Positions 1 to 7,504 of a stretch of DNA of 64,000 nucleotides are shown piece by piece. The notes below the pieces were generated by a model. That model did no database searches. It was not told the origin of the DNA and saw nothing but the letters and a program-made list of their open reading frames with translations. The position numbers and the translations under genes were made by a program. This DNA comes from Catellatospora sp. TT07R-123. GTDB lineage: Bacteria > Actinomycetota > Actinomycetes > Mycobacteriales > Micromonosporaceae. The stretch covers positions 4,588,001 to 4,652,000 of the forward strand of contig NZ_BNEM01000001.1 of assembly GCF_018327705.1 (NCBI RefSeq), given 5' to 3'. The stretch's first letter is position 1; each line of letters begins with the position of its first letter.

Positions 1-366
1 CCTCGGCCCGATCCGTTAGTGGCGATCCCCTCGCGACGGCCTGTCCACCATCAGACCACCCCGCATGCCGACCTTCTTGCCAACCTCGGACCGTAGCCCT
101 GACCCCAGGACACGGGTCTGGGGCACTGGCCTGAAGGTGTAGTTGATCTTCGTCTACGGGCTGAGGCCTCAACGGCTAAGCGGCCTTCGCCCCCTACCCG
201 CGGCTGTCCACAGCTTTCTCCAGCCAGATGCTCACGAAGCGCAAATAACGCGAATCGGACTATCCCCAGCTCAGAGCCGGTACCTGTGATCCACAACCTG
301 CCCAAAGTTGTCCACAGCTCGCCCGTGACCCTTTCCACAACCGGGCTTCAGTTATCCACAGCCCCC

Positions 367-380
367 GTTTCACGTGAAAC
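367..380. promoter_or_regulatory. parS: parS site 1 (ParB-binding)
   Basis: GTTTCACGTGAAAC is a perfect 14-bp palindrome and matches the inner 14 bases of the widely conserved parS consensus TGTTTCACGTGAAACA. It lies seven bases after a perfect DnaA box (352-360). ParB nucleates on such sites to drive origin segregation. Confidence 0.9.
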
Positions 381-542
381 CAGCACCCGTTCTCGCCCCG
401 TTGAGCGTCGTTTCGGCGTGATGAGCACGCGAAATCACGGTTCCGCGGGTCGGCGCCCAGGTCCGTGGCGAGGGTCACGATCCGTGGTTCCACAGCCCTG
501 AAGGCGACTGTCCACACAGTTATCCACAACCGGCTGTGGAGA

Positions 543-562
543 GTGGTTTCACGTGAAACCAC
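543..562. promoter_or_regulatory. parS: parS site 2 (ParB-binding), 20-bp palindrome
   Basis: The 14-bp parS core is extended here to a perfect 20-bp palindrome, GTGGTTTCACGTGAAACCAC. DnaA-box-like 9-mers abut it on both sides (535-543 reverse, 563-571 forward), so DnaA and ParB could compete or cooperate. It lies about 50 bp upstream of the presumed promoter of the first gene. Confidence 0.9.
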
Positions 563-610
563 ATGTCCACAACTCTCGGGCCAGGGGGAGACAGGACCGC
601 CTGGCTGGGC

Positions 611-622
611 TAGATTCTGCAG
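611..622 (+). promoter_or_regulatory. Candidate leaderless promoter of the HIT-like gene
   Basis: TAGATT (611-616) fits an actinobacterial -10 box, with a weak -35 (GAGACA, 588-593) at 17-bp spacing. The expected transcription start falls on the GTG at 623, and there is no ribosome-binding site between, so the mRNA is probably leaderless. Inference from sequence only. Confidence 0.4.
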
Positions 623-1228
623 GTGGCCGATACCCCCATGCCCCTTCCCGGCTTCACTGCGTGGCCCTCGTTCCCTTTCGAGGGTGATATCAAGGTCAAG
701 CAGCTTGACCCGCCGGTGGACACCGAGCCCACCCGCAAGGGTGAAGACTCTGCCGACTGCACGGCCTGCGCTGCGCCGGATGATGCGTACATCTGGGTGA
801 ACGAGCGCTGGCGGGTGCGGACCATGGACCGCCCTACGGGGCTGCCCATGGTGCTCATGCTTGAGCCGCGTTCACACCTCGATCTGGGCGACCTGCCCAA
901 CCTTCTCGCCGCCGAGCTCGGTGTGATGACGGTGCGGCTGGAGCGGGCGATGCGATCGCTCGACAACGTCGCCCGCGTCCACGTGTACCGGTGGGGTGAC
1001 GGTGCGGCCCATCTGCACGTGTGGTTCATGGCTCGCCCAACGGGCCAGCTCCAGTTGCGCGGCACGTTCCTGCCGCTGTGGGACGACATCCTGCCGCCCA
1101 TCCCTGAGGTCCAGTGGAAGGAGAGCCTGGCGCATGTCGCCGCCTGGCTCGCCGAGTTCGGGGGCACTCCACTGGCTCAGCCGCCGCGCATCGACTGGCA
1201 GGCGCCGGCCAAGCTCGGCGAGGCGTGA
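623..1228 (+). CDS. HIT-like domain protein
   Basis: This 201-residue protein starts at GTG. It carries HLHVW (residues 130-134) after a hydrophobic strand, matching the core of the histidine-triad motif, and a CTAC pair (46-49) like the N-terminal Cys pair of many HIT nucleotide hydrolases/transferases. The third His of the classical triad is replaced (Trp-Phe follow), so nucleotidyl-hydrolase chemistry is uncertain; a GalT/HIT-like fold is the best guess. The gene stands alone between the DnaA/parS region and a convergent SDR gene, and ends just before the 56-bp palindrome. Soluble; substrate unknown. Confidence 0.55.
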   Translation: MADTPMPLPGFTAWPSFPFEGDIKVKQLDPPVDTEPTRKGEDSADCTACAAPDDAYIWVNERWRVRTMDRPTGLPMVLMLEPRSHLDLGDLPNLLAAELGVMTVRLERAMRSLDNVARVHVYRWGDGAAHLHVWFMARPTGQLQLRGTFLPLWDDILPPIPEVQWKESLAHVAAWLAEFGGTPLAQPPRIDWQAPAKLGEA

Positions 1229-1245
1229 GCAAGGGATCTCAAGAC

Positions 1246-1301
1246 AACAAAAGCGGAGCGGGTGTGGTTTCACGTGAAACCACACCCGCTCCGCTTTTGT
1301 T
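1246..1301. promoter_or_regulatory. parS: 56-bp perfect palindrome centred on parS site 3; probable bidirectional terminator
   Basis: Bases 1246 to 1301 form a perfect inverted repeat (28 bp per arm, no loop). The parS core GTTTCACGTGAAAC occupies 1267-1280, exactly at the centre (1273.5). The outer arms start with AACAAAAGCGG and end with CCGCTTTTGTT, giving a GC-rich stem with a short T-run on either strand, as in a bidirectional intrinsic terminator. It separates the convergent HIT-like (stop 1228) and SDR (stop 1340) genes. One element therefore appears to combine a ParB site with a terminator. Confidence 0.85.
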
Positions 1302-1339
1302 CGGCACGGGCACGGAGAGCCGGCTCCGGCGTTGCGCTG

Positions 1340-2062
1340 CTACCAGGGCAGCGGGCCGTCGTCCTGGAGGAAGGCGCCGGTGGGCGGCGAGTCCTGGGTG
1401 GCCACCGCCACCGCGATGCGGGCGCCCTCCTCGCGGGTACGAGTTCCGGAGTTGTTGTTCAGGTCGGTGGCCGTGAAGCCGGGGTTGACGGCGTTGACGG
1501 AGATGCCGCTGTCCCGAAGCTCCTTGGCGTAGCAGGCGGTCGCCATGTTCAGCGCGCTCTTGGAGGAGGCGTACGCCAGGAAGGCCAGCTTGTAGTACGG
1601 CGACTCCGGGTCCATGGCCAGGGAGATCGAGCCGAGGTCGCTCGACATGTTGATGATCCGGGCGTCGTCGGCCCGCCGCAGCAGCGGCAGCATCGCGTTG
1701 GTGACGGCAACGACCCCGAACAGGTTCGTCTCGTACACCTCGCGCAGCGTCGCCACGGTGGCCTCGCTCGGCAGCGCCGTCCCGTCGTAGCGGGCGATGC
1801 CGGCGTTGTTGACGAGCACATCCAGGCGGCCGTATTCGGCGTCGATCCGAGCGGCAGCCGCGGCGATCGACTCCGGGTCGGTCACGTCCAGCTGAACGAA
1901 ATCCGCCCGGTGTCCTTCCGTGCGCAAGGCGGCCGCGGCGGCCGTGCCGCGTTCCGCGGAGCGGGCGGCCACCAGGACGGTGAAGCCGTGGGCGGCCAGG
2001 CCGCGGGCGATCTCGTACCCGATTCCCTTGTTGGCTCCGGTGATCAGTGCAGTCTTGGTCAT
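1340..2062 (-). CDS. Short-chain dehydrogenase/reductase (SDR)
   Basis: This 240-residue classical SDR has a Rossmann-fold TGANKGIG cofactor motif (residues 8-15), NNAG (85-88), the catalytic Ser near 141 and YASSK (Tyr164, Lys168). The length fits a classical single-domain, probably NADP(H)-dependent, cytoplasmic oxidoreductase; the carbonyl or alcohol substrate cannot be told. The ATG at 2062 opens directly into the beta1 strand of the fold, so longer upstream frames are not used. It is divergent from an XRE regulator (starts 102 bp apart), a common arrangement in which the regulator controls the enzyme. No operon partner. Confidence 0.85.
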   Translation of the reverse strand: MTKTALITGANKGIGYEIARGLAAHGFTVLVAARSAERGTAAAAALRTEGHRADFVQLDVTDPESIAAAAARIDAEYGRLDVLVNNAGIARYDGTALPSEATVATLREVYETNLFGVVAVTNAMLPLLRRADDARIINMSSDLGSISLAMDPESPYYKLAFLAYASSKSALNMATACYAKELRDSGISVNAVNPGFTATDLNNNSGTRTREEGARIAVAVATQDSPPTGAFLQDDGPLPW

Positions 2063-2110
2063 GTCCCCATCCTGCGGCGGTTGCGGGCCGTCAGGGAGGC
2101 CACCGTCGAT

Positions 2111-2128
2111 GGTGGTACCGGTGGTACC
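2111..2128. promoter_or_regulatory. Tandem 9-bp repeat, candidate operator in divergent promoter
   Basis: GGTGGTACC occurs twice head to tail (2111-2119 and 2120-2128); each copy contains the palindrome GGTACC. It lies between the divergent SDR and XRE-regulator genes, where an operator would be expected. No binding protein is known from the sequence. Confidence 0.45.
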
Positions 2129-2163
2129 TCCCCTGGTGAGCGGCGACAGGGCAGGCTGAGCGT

Positions 2164-3006
2164 ATGGAAAGAGAAGCGCTGGCGGAGTTCCTCCGCAACC
2201 GCAGGGCTCGACTGGGCCCGGCCGAGGTGGGCCTGCCTGTCGGCGGCCCGCGCCGTACGCCCGGTCTGCGGCGGCAGGAGGTCGCGCAGCTGGCCGGCAT
2301 CTCGATCGAGTACTACATCCGCCTGGAGCAGGCGCGCGGGCCGCATCCGTCCCGGCAGGTGCTCGCGGCACTCGGCCGGGCCCTGATGCTGAACGCGGAC
2401 GAGCGGTCCCACCTGTTCCGTCTGGCGGGCGAACTGCCGCAGCAGACCGACGGTCCCCCACGCGACGTGCCCGCAGGCATCCTGCATCTGCTGACCGCAC
2501 TGACCGAGGTGCCCGCGTACGTCCTGGACGCCAAGTACGACGTGCTGGCGTGGAACGGGCTCGCGGGCCGCCTGCTGACCGGTGGCCCGATCGTCGACCT
2601 GGCGGCGGTCCCGCCCCGGCAGCGCAACGTCGTGCGCTGGATCTTCGAGTCGCCGGATCTGCCCCGCCGCCTGGCCGACGAGGACGCCGCCCGGTTCATC
2701 CGTTCCGCGGTCGCGGACCTGCGGGCGGCGCGGGTCCGCTACCCCGGCGACCGCGGGATCCGGGAGCTGGTGGATGAGCTGCTGCGGACCAGTCCCGAGT
2801 TCGGTGAGATCTGGGCGGAGCACGGCGTGGACACCCACCGGAACATGGTCAAGCGGATGGACCATCCGGTGCTGGGCCCGCTGGAGTTCGAGTGCCAGGT
2901 GCTGCTCGTGCCGGACCGGGATCAGCGCCTCGTGGTGTACGCCCCCGCGCCGGGTTCAGCCTCGGCACAGGTGCTGCGCCAGCTCGCCAGTGCCAGCGGA
3001 CGTTGA
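2164..3006 (+). CDS. XRE-family transcriptional regulator with MmyB-like ligand domain
   Basis: This 280-residue protein has an N-terminal helix-turn-helix (about residues 5-85) with the typical LRRQEVAQLAGIS-YY-LE pattern. A C-terminal domain (about 100-275) resembles the MmyB-type ligand-binding domain, with YDVLAWN and the VRYPGDR-like segment. Such proteins usually regulate an adjacent, divergent SDR gene, which is exactly the layout here (SDR starts at 2062). Proposed role: ligand-responsive control of the SDR through the tandem repeat at 2111-2128 (inference). A strong hairpin terminator follows directly. Confidence 0.85.
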   Translation: MEREALAEFLRNRRARLGPAEVGLPVGGPRRTPGLRRQEVAQLAGISIEYYIRLEQARGPHPSRQVLAALGRALMLNADERSHLFRLAGELPQQTDGPPRDVPAGILHLLTALTEVPAYVLDAKYDVLAWNGLAGRLLTGGPIVDLAAVPPRQRNVVRWIFESPDLPRRLADEDAARFIRSAVADLRAARVRYPGDRGIRELVDELLRTSPEFGEIWAEHGVDTHRNMVKRMDHPVLGPLEFECQVLLVPDRDQRLVVYAPAPGSASAQVLRQLASASGR

Positions 3007-3053
3007 GAAGGGCACCTTCCACCGCGTAAAGCGATGAGAAGGTGCCCTTCTTT
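3006..3053 (+). terminator. Intrinsic terminator after the XRE regulator
   Basis: A 13-bp perfect stem, GAAGGGCACCTTC (3007-3019) with GAAGGTGCCCTTC (3038-3050), is followed by TTT. It starts at the stop codon and lies between convergent genes, so it may serve the ddl-like gene on the minus strand too. Confidence 0.8.
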
Positions 3054-3065
3054 ACCCCGCAGGGG

Positions 3066-4040
3066 TCAGCGGTGGGCGGCGCGGCGGACGAGGGTGGCGA
3101 GGACCTCGCCGAGGTCGAGGCCGCCGGCCTGGACGGCCATCGGGAGCAGGGACGTCTCGGTCATGCCCGGGGCCACGTTGACCTCCAGGACGGTGCAGTC
3201 GCCGTCCGGGGTGACGATGAGGTCGACGCGGGACAGGTCGCGCAGGCCCAGGGCGCTGTGGGCGGCCAGCGCGGTCTTGACCACGTGAGCGGTGACGTCG
3301 GCTTCGAGCCGGGCAGGGGTGTGCCAGGTGGTGAGCCCGGCGGTGTAGCGGGCGGCGTAGTCGTACACGCCGTTGCTGGGGACGATCTCGACCGGGGGCA
3401 GCGCGAACGGGCCCTCGCCGAGGTCGAGCACCGAGACGGCGACGTCGACGCCCGCGACGTAGCGCTCGACGAGCGCGGTCTGGTGGTACGCGAAGCAGCC
3501 GACCATCGCGGCCGGCAGGGCCGACGCGTCGGTGACCACCGCGGCGCCCAGGCCGGAGCCGCCCTGGGCGGGCTTGACCATCAGCGGCAGGCCGAGGCGG
3601 TCGACGATGCGCTCCAGCACGGCGACCGCGCCCAGCTCGGAGAACCGGTCGTGCGGCAGGGCCACCCAGTCCGGGGTGGGGATGCCGGATTCGCTGAGCA
3701 CCGCCTTGGCCGACGGCTTGTCCCAGGCGAGCCGGGAGGAGCGGGCGTCGCAGCCGACGTACGGCACGCCGCAGAGGTCGAGCACACCGCGCAGTGAGCC
3801 GTCCTCGCCGGTGGAGCCGTGCAGCGCGATGAAGACGGCGTCCGGCGGGTCGGCCTTGAGCATGGGCAGCAGCATCACGTCGGCGTCGGCGAGTTCCGCC
3901 TCGACCCCGGCGGCGCGCAGCGCGTCGAGGACGCGGGCACCGGAGCGCAGCGACACGTCCCGCTCATACGAAAGCCCGCCCGCGAGGACCAGGCAGCGCA
4001 GGTCGGTCTCGGTCGCGGGCGGGGCAGAGTTCGCGGTCAC
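3066..4040 (-). CDS. D-alanine--D-alanine ligase-like ATP-grasp protein
   Basis: This 324-residue ATP-grasp enzyme fits the Ddl family: LVLAGGLSYERDVSLRSG at the N terminus (the Gly-rich loop with the catalytic-Glu region), FIALHGSTGEDGSLRG, the ATP-grasp segment PLMVKPAQGGSGLG, and the metal-binding end VLEVNVAPGMTETSLLP. Ddl ligates two D-Ala using ATP for peptidoglycan precursors. Length is slightly shorter than many housekeeping Ddl proteins (about 350-370), and actinomycetes often keep a second ddl-like gene in this near-origin block, so this may be the paralogue rather than the main enzyme. GTG start at 4040, nine bases after the aminotransferase stop: probably one operon. Confidence 0.8.
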   Translation of the reverse strand: MTANSAPPATETDLRCLVLAGGLSYERDVSLRSGARVLDALRAAGVEAELADADVMLLPMLKADPPDAVFIALHGSTGEDGSLRGVLDLCGVPYVGCDARSSRLAWDKPSAKAVLSESGIPTPDWVALPHDRFSELGAVAVLERIVDRLGLPLMVKPAQGGSGLGAAVVTDASALPAAMVGCFAYHQTALVERYVAGVDVAVSVLDLGEGPFALPPVEIVPSNGVYDYAARYTAGLTTWHTPARLEADVTAHVVKTALAAHSALGLRDLSRVDLIVTPDGDCTVLEVNVAPGMTETSLLPMAVQAGGLDLGEVLATLVRRAAHR

Positions 4041-4049
4041 AGGTTCAGA

Positions 4050-5375
4050 TCATGCCAAGTCGGGCCCGGGGGCGTGCGCGCCGGGCCGCTCCGGGCCGAC
4101 GGCGCAGTCCAGCGGGCCGGTGCCGGCGAAGACCGCGCGCAGCGCGAGCTCCTGCTCGACCACGCCCGCCAGGCGCCGCACGCCCTCGCGGATGCGCTCG
4201 GGGGCCGGGAACGAGAAGTTGAGCCGCAGGTGCTGGCGGCCGGTGCCGTCGGCGTAGAAGCCGGTGCCGGGCACGTACGCCACGCGGGCGGCGATGGCCC
4301 GGGGCACCATGGCCTTGGAGTCCAAGCCCTCGGGCAGGGTCGCCCACACGAACAGGCCGCCCGCGGGGCGGGTCCAGGTGGTGCCCTCCGGCATCAGGTC
4401 GGCCAGCGCGGACAGCATGGCGTCGCGGCGCTCGGCGTAGATCTGCTGGTACGTCTTGAGCTGCTGGCGCCAGGGCATCGTGGACAGGTAGGTGCTGACC
4501 ACGGACTGGGCGAAGTTGCTGGGGCACAGGATGTTCGCCTCGGTGGTGATCACCAGCTTGTCCCGGACCGCGTGCGGGGCCAGGATCCAGCCGACCCGCA
4601 GGCCAGGCGCGAACGTCTTGGAGAAGGTGCTCAGGTAGAAGACCCCGTCGCGGCGGCGGGCGCGCAGCGGTCGCGGCGCCTCGCCCTCGAACCCGAGTCG
4701 GCCGTACGGGTCGTCCTCGATGACCAGCAGCCCGGCCCGCTCGCAGATGTCGAGCACCTGCTCGCGGCGCTCCTCCGACAGGGTGACACCGGCCGGGTTC
4801 TGGTACGTCGGGATGGTGTACAGGAACTTGACCCGCCGCCCGAGCTTGCGCTGCTCCTCGATGGCGGTCTCCAACGCGGCCGGGATGAGCCCGTCGTGGT
4901 CCATCGGCACGTGCACGACCTGCGCCTGTGCGGCCTGGAACACACCCAGCGCCCCGACGTAGGTCGGGCCCTCGGCGAGGACGACGTCGCCCGGGTCGAG
5001 GAAGAGCCGGGCGATGAGGTCGAGGGCCTGCTGGCCGCCGATGGTGACGACCACGTCCTCCGGGGAGGCGCCGACCGAGGCGTCGATGCCGACGTCGGCC
5101 ATCAGGGCGCAGATCTGCTCGCGCAGCTCCGGCATGCCCTGGCCGAGCCCGTACTGCAGGGCGGTGGCGCCCGAACGGGCGACGAGCTCGCCGATTACCT
5201 CGCCGACGGCGTCGAGCGGCAGGGCGGAGATGTATGGCATGCCGCCGGCCAGTGACACGACCTCGGGTCGGTTGGCCACGGCGAAGAGAGCTCGGATCTC
5301 CGATGCGGTCATCCCCGAGATGCGCTGTGCGTATCGGTCGGTGTAGTCGTCGAGCGTGGTGCCCGTCTCCGCCAC
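4050..5375 (-). CDS. PLP-dependent aminotransferase, class I/II (2-aminoadipate aminotransferase-like)
   Basis: This 441-residue fold-type I aminotransferase has LQYGLGQGMPELREQI near residue 74, the YQNPAGVTLS substrate loop (191-200), DDPYGRLGF (221-229) and the Schiff-base Lys253 in STFSKTFAPGLRVGW. The family includes LysN-type 2-aminoadipate and branched/aromatic aminotransferases; substrate cannot be fixed. No DNA-binding domain is present, so it is not a MocR regulator. Its ATG is 228 bp from the divergent GNAT gene, and it is followed after nine bases by the Ddl-like gene, suggesting cotranscription. Cytoplasmic. Confidence 0.85.
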   Translation of the reverse strand: MAETGTTLDDYTDRYAQRISGMTASEIRALFAVANRPEVVSLAGGMPYISALPLDAVGEVIGELVARSGATALQYGLGQGMPELREQICALMADVGIDASVGASPEDVVVTIGGQQALDLIARLFLDPGDVVLAEGPTYVGALGVFQAAQAQVVHVPMDHDGLIPAALETAIEEQRKLGRRVKFLYTIPTYQNPAGVTLSEERREQVLDICERAGLLVIEDDPYGRLGFEGEAPRPLRARRRDGVFYLSTFSKTFAPGLRVGWILAPHAVRDKLVITTEANILCPSNFAQSVVSTYLSTMPWRQQLKTYQQIYAERRDAMLSALADLMPEGTTWTRPAGGLFVWATLPEGLDSKAMVPRAIAARVAYVPGTGFYADGTGRQHLRLNFSFPAPERIREGVRRLAGVVEQELALRAVFAGTGPLDCAVGPERPGAHAPGPDLA

Positions 5376-5603
5376 GATCCCTCCCCAGTGCCGTGGAACG
5401 CCGGGAAGATCCGTGTTCCGCAGAGTCAGTCATCAAATCGTACGCTGGGTAAAGTCGCTCTTGAACCGACATTCGGTCGAATCCAACCGACGGGATAGGG
5501 TGCAGTCGGGCAGAAGTCGGGCGTAAAGTCTATGAGTTGGGCCCGTTCGCGGGTCCGCTCGTGTCGGCATGCGGCCACGCCGCTCTCGGAGCAGGAGCTG
5601 TTC

Positions 5604-6272
5604 ATGTCACGCAGAGTGGTCAACCTGACACTCGACACTCTTGAGGACCTGCCCAAGAGCTGTCGCAGCTGCGTGTTCTGGGAGCTCGATCCGGTCGCGG
5701 CCGAGCGTGCCTGCGCTGCGGGCGACCCGGGGCTGGAGAAGGAGGCGTGGGTCTCGCAGACCCTGCTGGAGTGGGGCTCCTGCGGCAAGATCGCCTATGT
5801 CGACGGCATGCCCGCCGCCTTCGTCCTCTACGCCCCGCCGATGTACGTCCCGCGCGGCAACGCCTTCCCCACCTCGCCGGTCTCCCCCGACGCGGTCCAG
5901 CTGATGACCGCGCACGTGGTCGCGGCGTTCGCCGGGGGCGGCCTGGGCCGGGTGCTGATCCAGTCGGTCGCCCGCGACCTGACCAAGCGCGGGGTGAAGG
6001 CGATCGAGGCGTTCGGCGACGCCAAGTTCGGCGAGCACGACGCCGAGGCGCACCAGCAGAACAGCTGCCTGGCCCCGGCCGACTTCTTCCTGGCGGTGGG
6101 CTTCAAGACGGTGCGGCCGCACCCGCGCTACCCGCGGCTGCGGATGGACCTGCGCACGGCCCTGTCCTGGAAGTCCGACGTCGAGTACGCGTTGGAGAAG
6201 CTGCTCGGCTCGATGAGCCCCGAGCTGCTGCGCCCCGGCGTCCGTCCGGCCGTGCGGGGCACCACCAACTAG
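5604..6272 (+). CDS. GNAT-family N-acetyltransferase-like protein
   Basis: This 222-residue protein has a GNAT core. GMPAAFVLYAPP gives strands beta3-beta4, and the acetyl-CoA-binding turn is AAFAGGGLGRVLIQSVARDL (about residues 112-131; Q/RxxGxG/A type). A distinctive N-terminal CRSCVFWEL motif is shared by homologues that sit beside parAB in actinobacteria. Acceptor substrate unknown. An upstream in-frame extension exists, but the ATG at 5604 has GGAG six bases ahead and begins MSRRVVNLTL as expected. Its stop codon overlaps the stop of the convergent DUF2786 gene (CTAG, 6269-6272), leaving no room for a separate terminator. Confidence 0.75.
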   Translation: MSRRVVNLTLDTLEDLPKSCRSCVFWELDPVAAERACAAGDPGLEKEAWVSQTLLEWGSCGKIAYVDGMPAAFVLYAPPMYVPRGNAFPTSPVSPDAVQLMTAHVVAAFAGGGLGRVLIQSVARDLTKRGVKAIEAFGDAKFGEHDAEAHQQNSCLAPADFFLAVGFKTVRPHPRYPRLRMDLRTALSWKSDVEYALEKLLGSMSPELLRPGVRPAVRGTTN

Positions 6273-7504
6273 CGCGGCAGCCGCTGCCGCATCGTCAGCT
6301 CCGCCCGGTCGGCGGCGGCCAGCCCCGCGTCCCAGCCCTCGCGGTTGCTCACGGTCGCGCTGCGCCCGGTGCGCTCGGGGAACAGCGCCTCGAACGCCGC
6401 GTCGACGGCCTCGGCCCGTGCGGCCAGCAGTGGCACCAGGTCGGTTCCGGCCACCACCTCGGCGTCGACCTGCTCGGTCGCCTGGGTCAGCCGCTCGCCG
6501 ACGCGCTGCGCGTACGCGGTGAGGAACGAGTGCCGGAACGAGCGGGTGTTGTTGCGGCCGTACCGGTCGGCCCTCGGGCCGGTGCCGGTCATCGCGCGGG
6601 TCGCCTGGACCAGCAGCGAGGTGAACAGCAGCTCCACCGCCTCCAGGTCGGCCTCGAACCCGACGACCGTGCTCAGGCCCCACTCCTTCATGAACACGGC
6701 GTGGCAGCGGTTGGCCTCGGCGACAGCCTGCAACAGCAGGCACTTCGGCAGCTCGTACGGGTTGTCGACCGGGATGCGCAGCACTGCCGGCCCGTCCGTG
6801 CCGCCCTCGGCGGCCGCCAACCGGGCGGCGTCGATGCTGTGCCGCGCCATCAGTTCCTGCGCCTTGGCGGTGAACGCCTCGGCCTCCTCCTCGAACGTGG
6901 TCGACTCGGCCTTGGCCAGCAGCGCCCGGATGCGGTCGAGCTGGCGCTCCTGCCCGTCACCCGGGCGTGCCTGGCGCGGGACCCGGCGCGGCGGGGCGGC
7001 GCCCGGTGCCGGGACGACCAGCTCCAGCTGGGGCAGGCGCAGGAACAGCTCCACGAGCATGGCGACGTAGTCAACTAGCTCGCCGCGATCGAGCCGATGC
7101 GTGGTGACGAACTCGCGGGCATAGGCGAAGTCGTCGCTCCACCAGGCGACGGCGTTCAGCTCGTCGAGCTGGGCCTGCCAGCGCGGATCGACCTGTTCGG
7201 CGGTGAAGGCTCTGCTCAGGCCGGCCGCCGCGTCGGTGACGATCAGGGCGGCGGTGGCGTCGAAGGTGCGCCGCACCGCGCGGACGAGTTCGGCCGGCTG
7301 CCAGTTGGCGTTCCAGGCCCGCTGGACACCCTTCTCCAACAGCACCAGCATGGCGACGTCGACAGCCTGCTCGCCGAGCGAGGAGGTGAGGATCTGGCCG
7401 CGGACCAGGCGGTAGCGGCGCTCGTCGCCATTGCGCAGGCAGAGCACGGCCTCGTGGAACATGCGCTCCGCGTAGTCCACCGGCGAGGGGCCGGAGTCGG
7501 TCAC
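6269..7504 (-). CDS. DUF2786 domain protein
   Basis: About 411 residues from a GTG start at 7504 that overlaps the upstream amidase-like stop (GTGA, 7501-7504), implying translational coupling. The recognisable part is the DUF2786 helix, RIRALLAKAESTTFEEEAEA followed by FTAKAQELMARHSI. The rest is mostly helical, with no signal peptide or membrane segment. The function of the family is unknown; in this actinobacterial block the gene repeatedly lies beside cwlM. A longer open frame upstream was not used because it runs through the cwlM 3-prime end and is Arg-rich, as expected of an out-of-frame GC-rich shadow. Confidence 0.7.
   Translation of the reverse strand: MTDSGPSPVDYAERMFHEAVLCLRNGDERRYRLVRGQILTSSLGEQAVDVAMLVLLEKGVQRAWNANWQPAELVRAVRRTFDATAALIVTDAAAGLSRAFTAEQVDPRWQAQLDELNAVAWWSDDFAYAREFVTTHRLDRGELVDYVAMLVELFLRLPQLELVVPAPGAAPPRRVPRQARPGDGQERQLDRIRALLAKAESTTFEEEAEAFTAKAQELMARHSIDAARLAAAEGGTDGPAVLRIPVDNPYELPKCLLLQAVAEANRCHAVFMKEWGLSTVVGFEADLEAVELLFTSLLVQATRAMTGTGPRADRYGRNNTRSFRHSFLTAYAQRVGERLTQATEQVDAEVVAGTDLVPLLAARAEAVDAAFEALFPERTGRSATVSNREGWDAGLAAADRAELTMRQRLPR

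Larger units (their letters stand above)
1..622. other. Gene-free region with DnaA-box-like cluster and two parS sites
   Basis: I see no convincing gene here; the short open frames have no family resemblance. The region holds about ten 9-mers close to the actinobacterial DnaA box (TTGTCCACA/TTATCCACA): 204-212, 287-295, 308-316 (perfect), 331-339, 352-360 (perfect), 486-494, 508-516, 520-528 (perfect), 535-543 (reverse strand) and 563-571. Two parS sites lie among them (367-380 and 543-562). It resembles an origin-type or DnaA-titrating region, but dnaA and dnaN are absent, so I do not call it oriC. By synteny with other actinobacteria the gene to the left, outside the window, is probably parB; that is inference. 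Confidence 0.6.

Noticed and set aside
1-600. Naming the DnaA/parS region oriC
   Set aside because: dnaA and dnaN are not adjacent and no AT-rich unwinding element is visible. Clustered DnaA boxes alone do not prove initiation.
5455-5485. Imperfect palindrome (TTGAACCGA-CAT-TCGGTCGAA) between aminotransferase and GNAT genes as an operator
   Set aside because: Only 7 of 9 arm positions pair and neither neighbour is a regulator; too weak to list as a feature.
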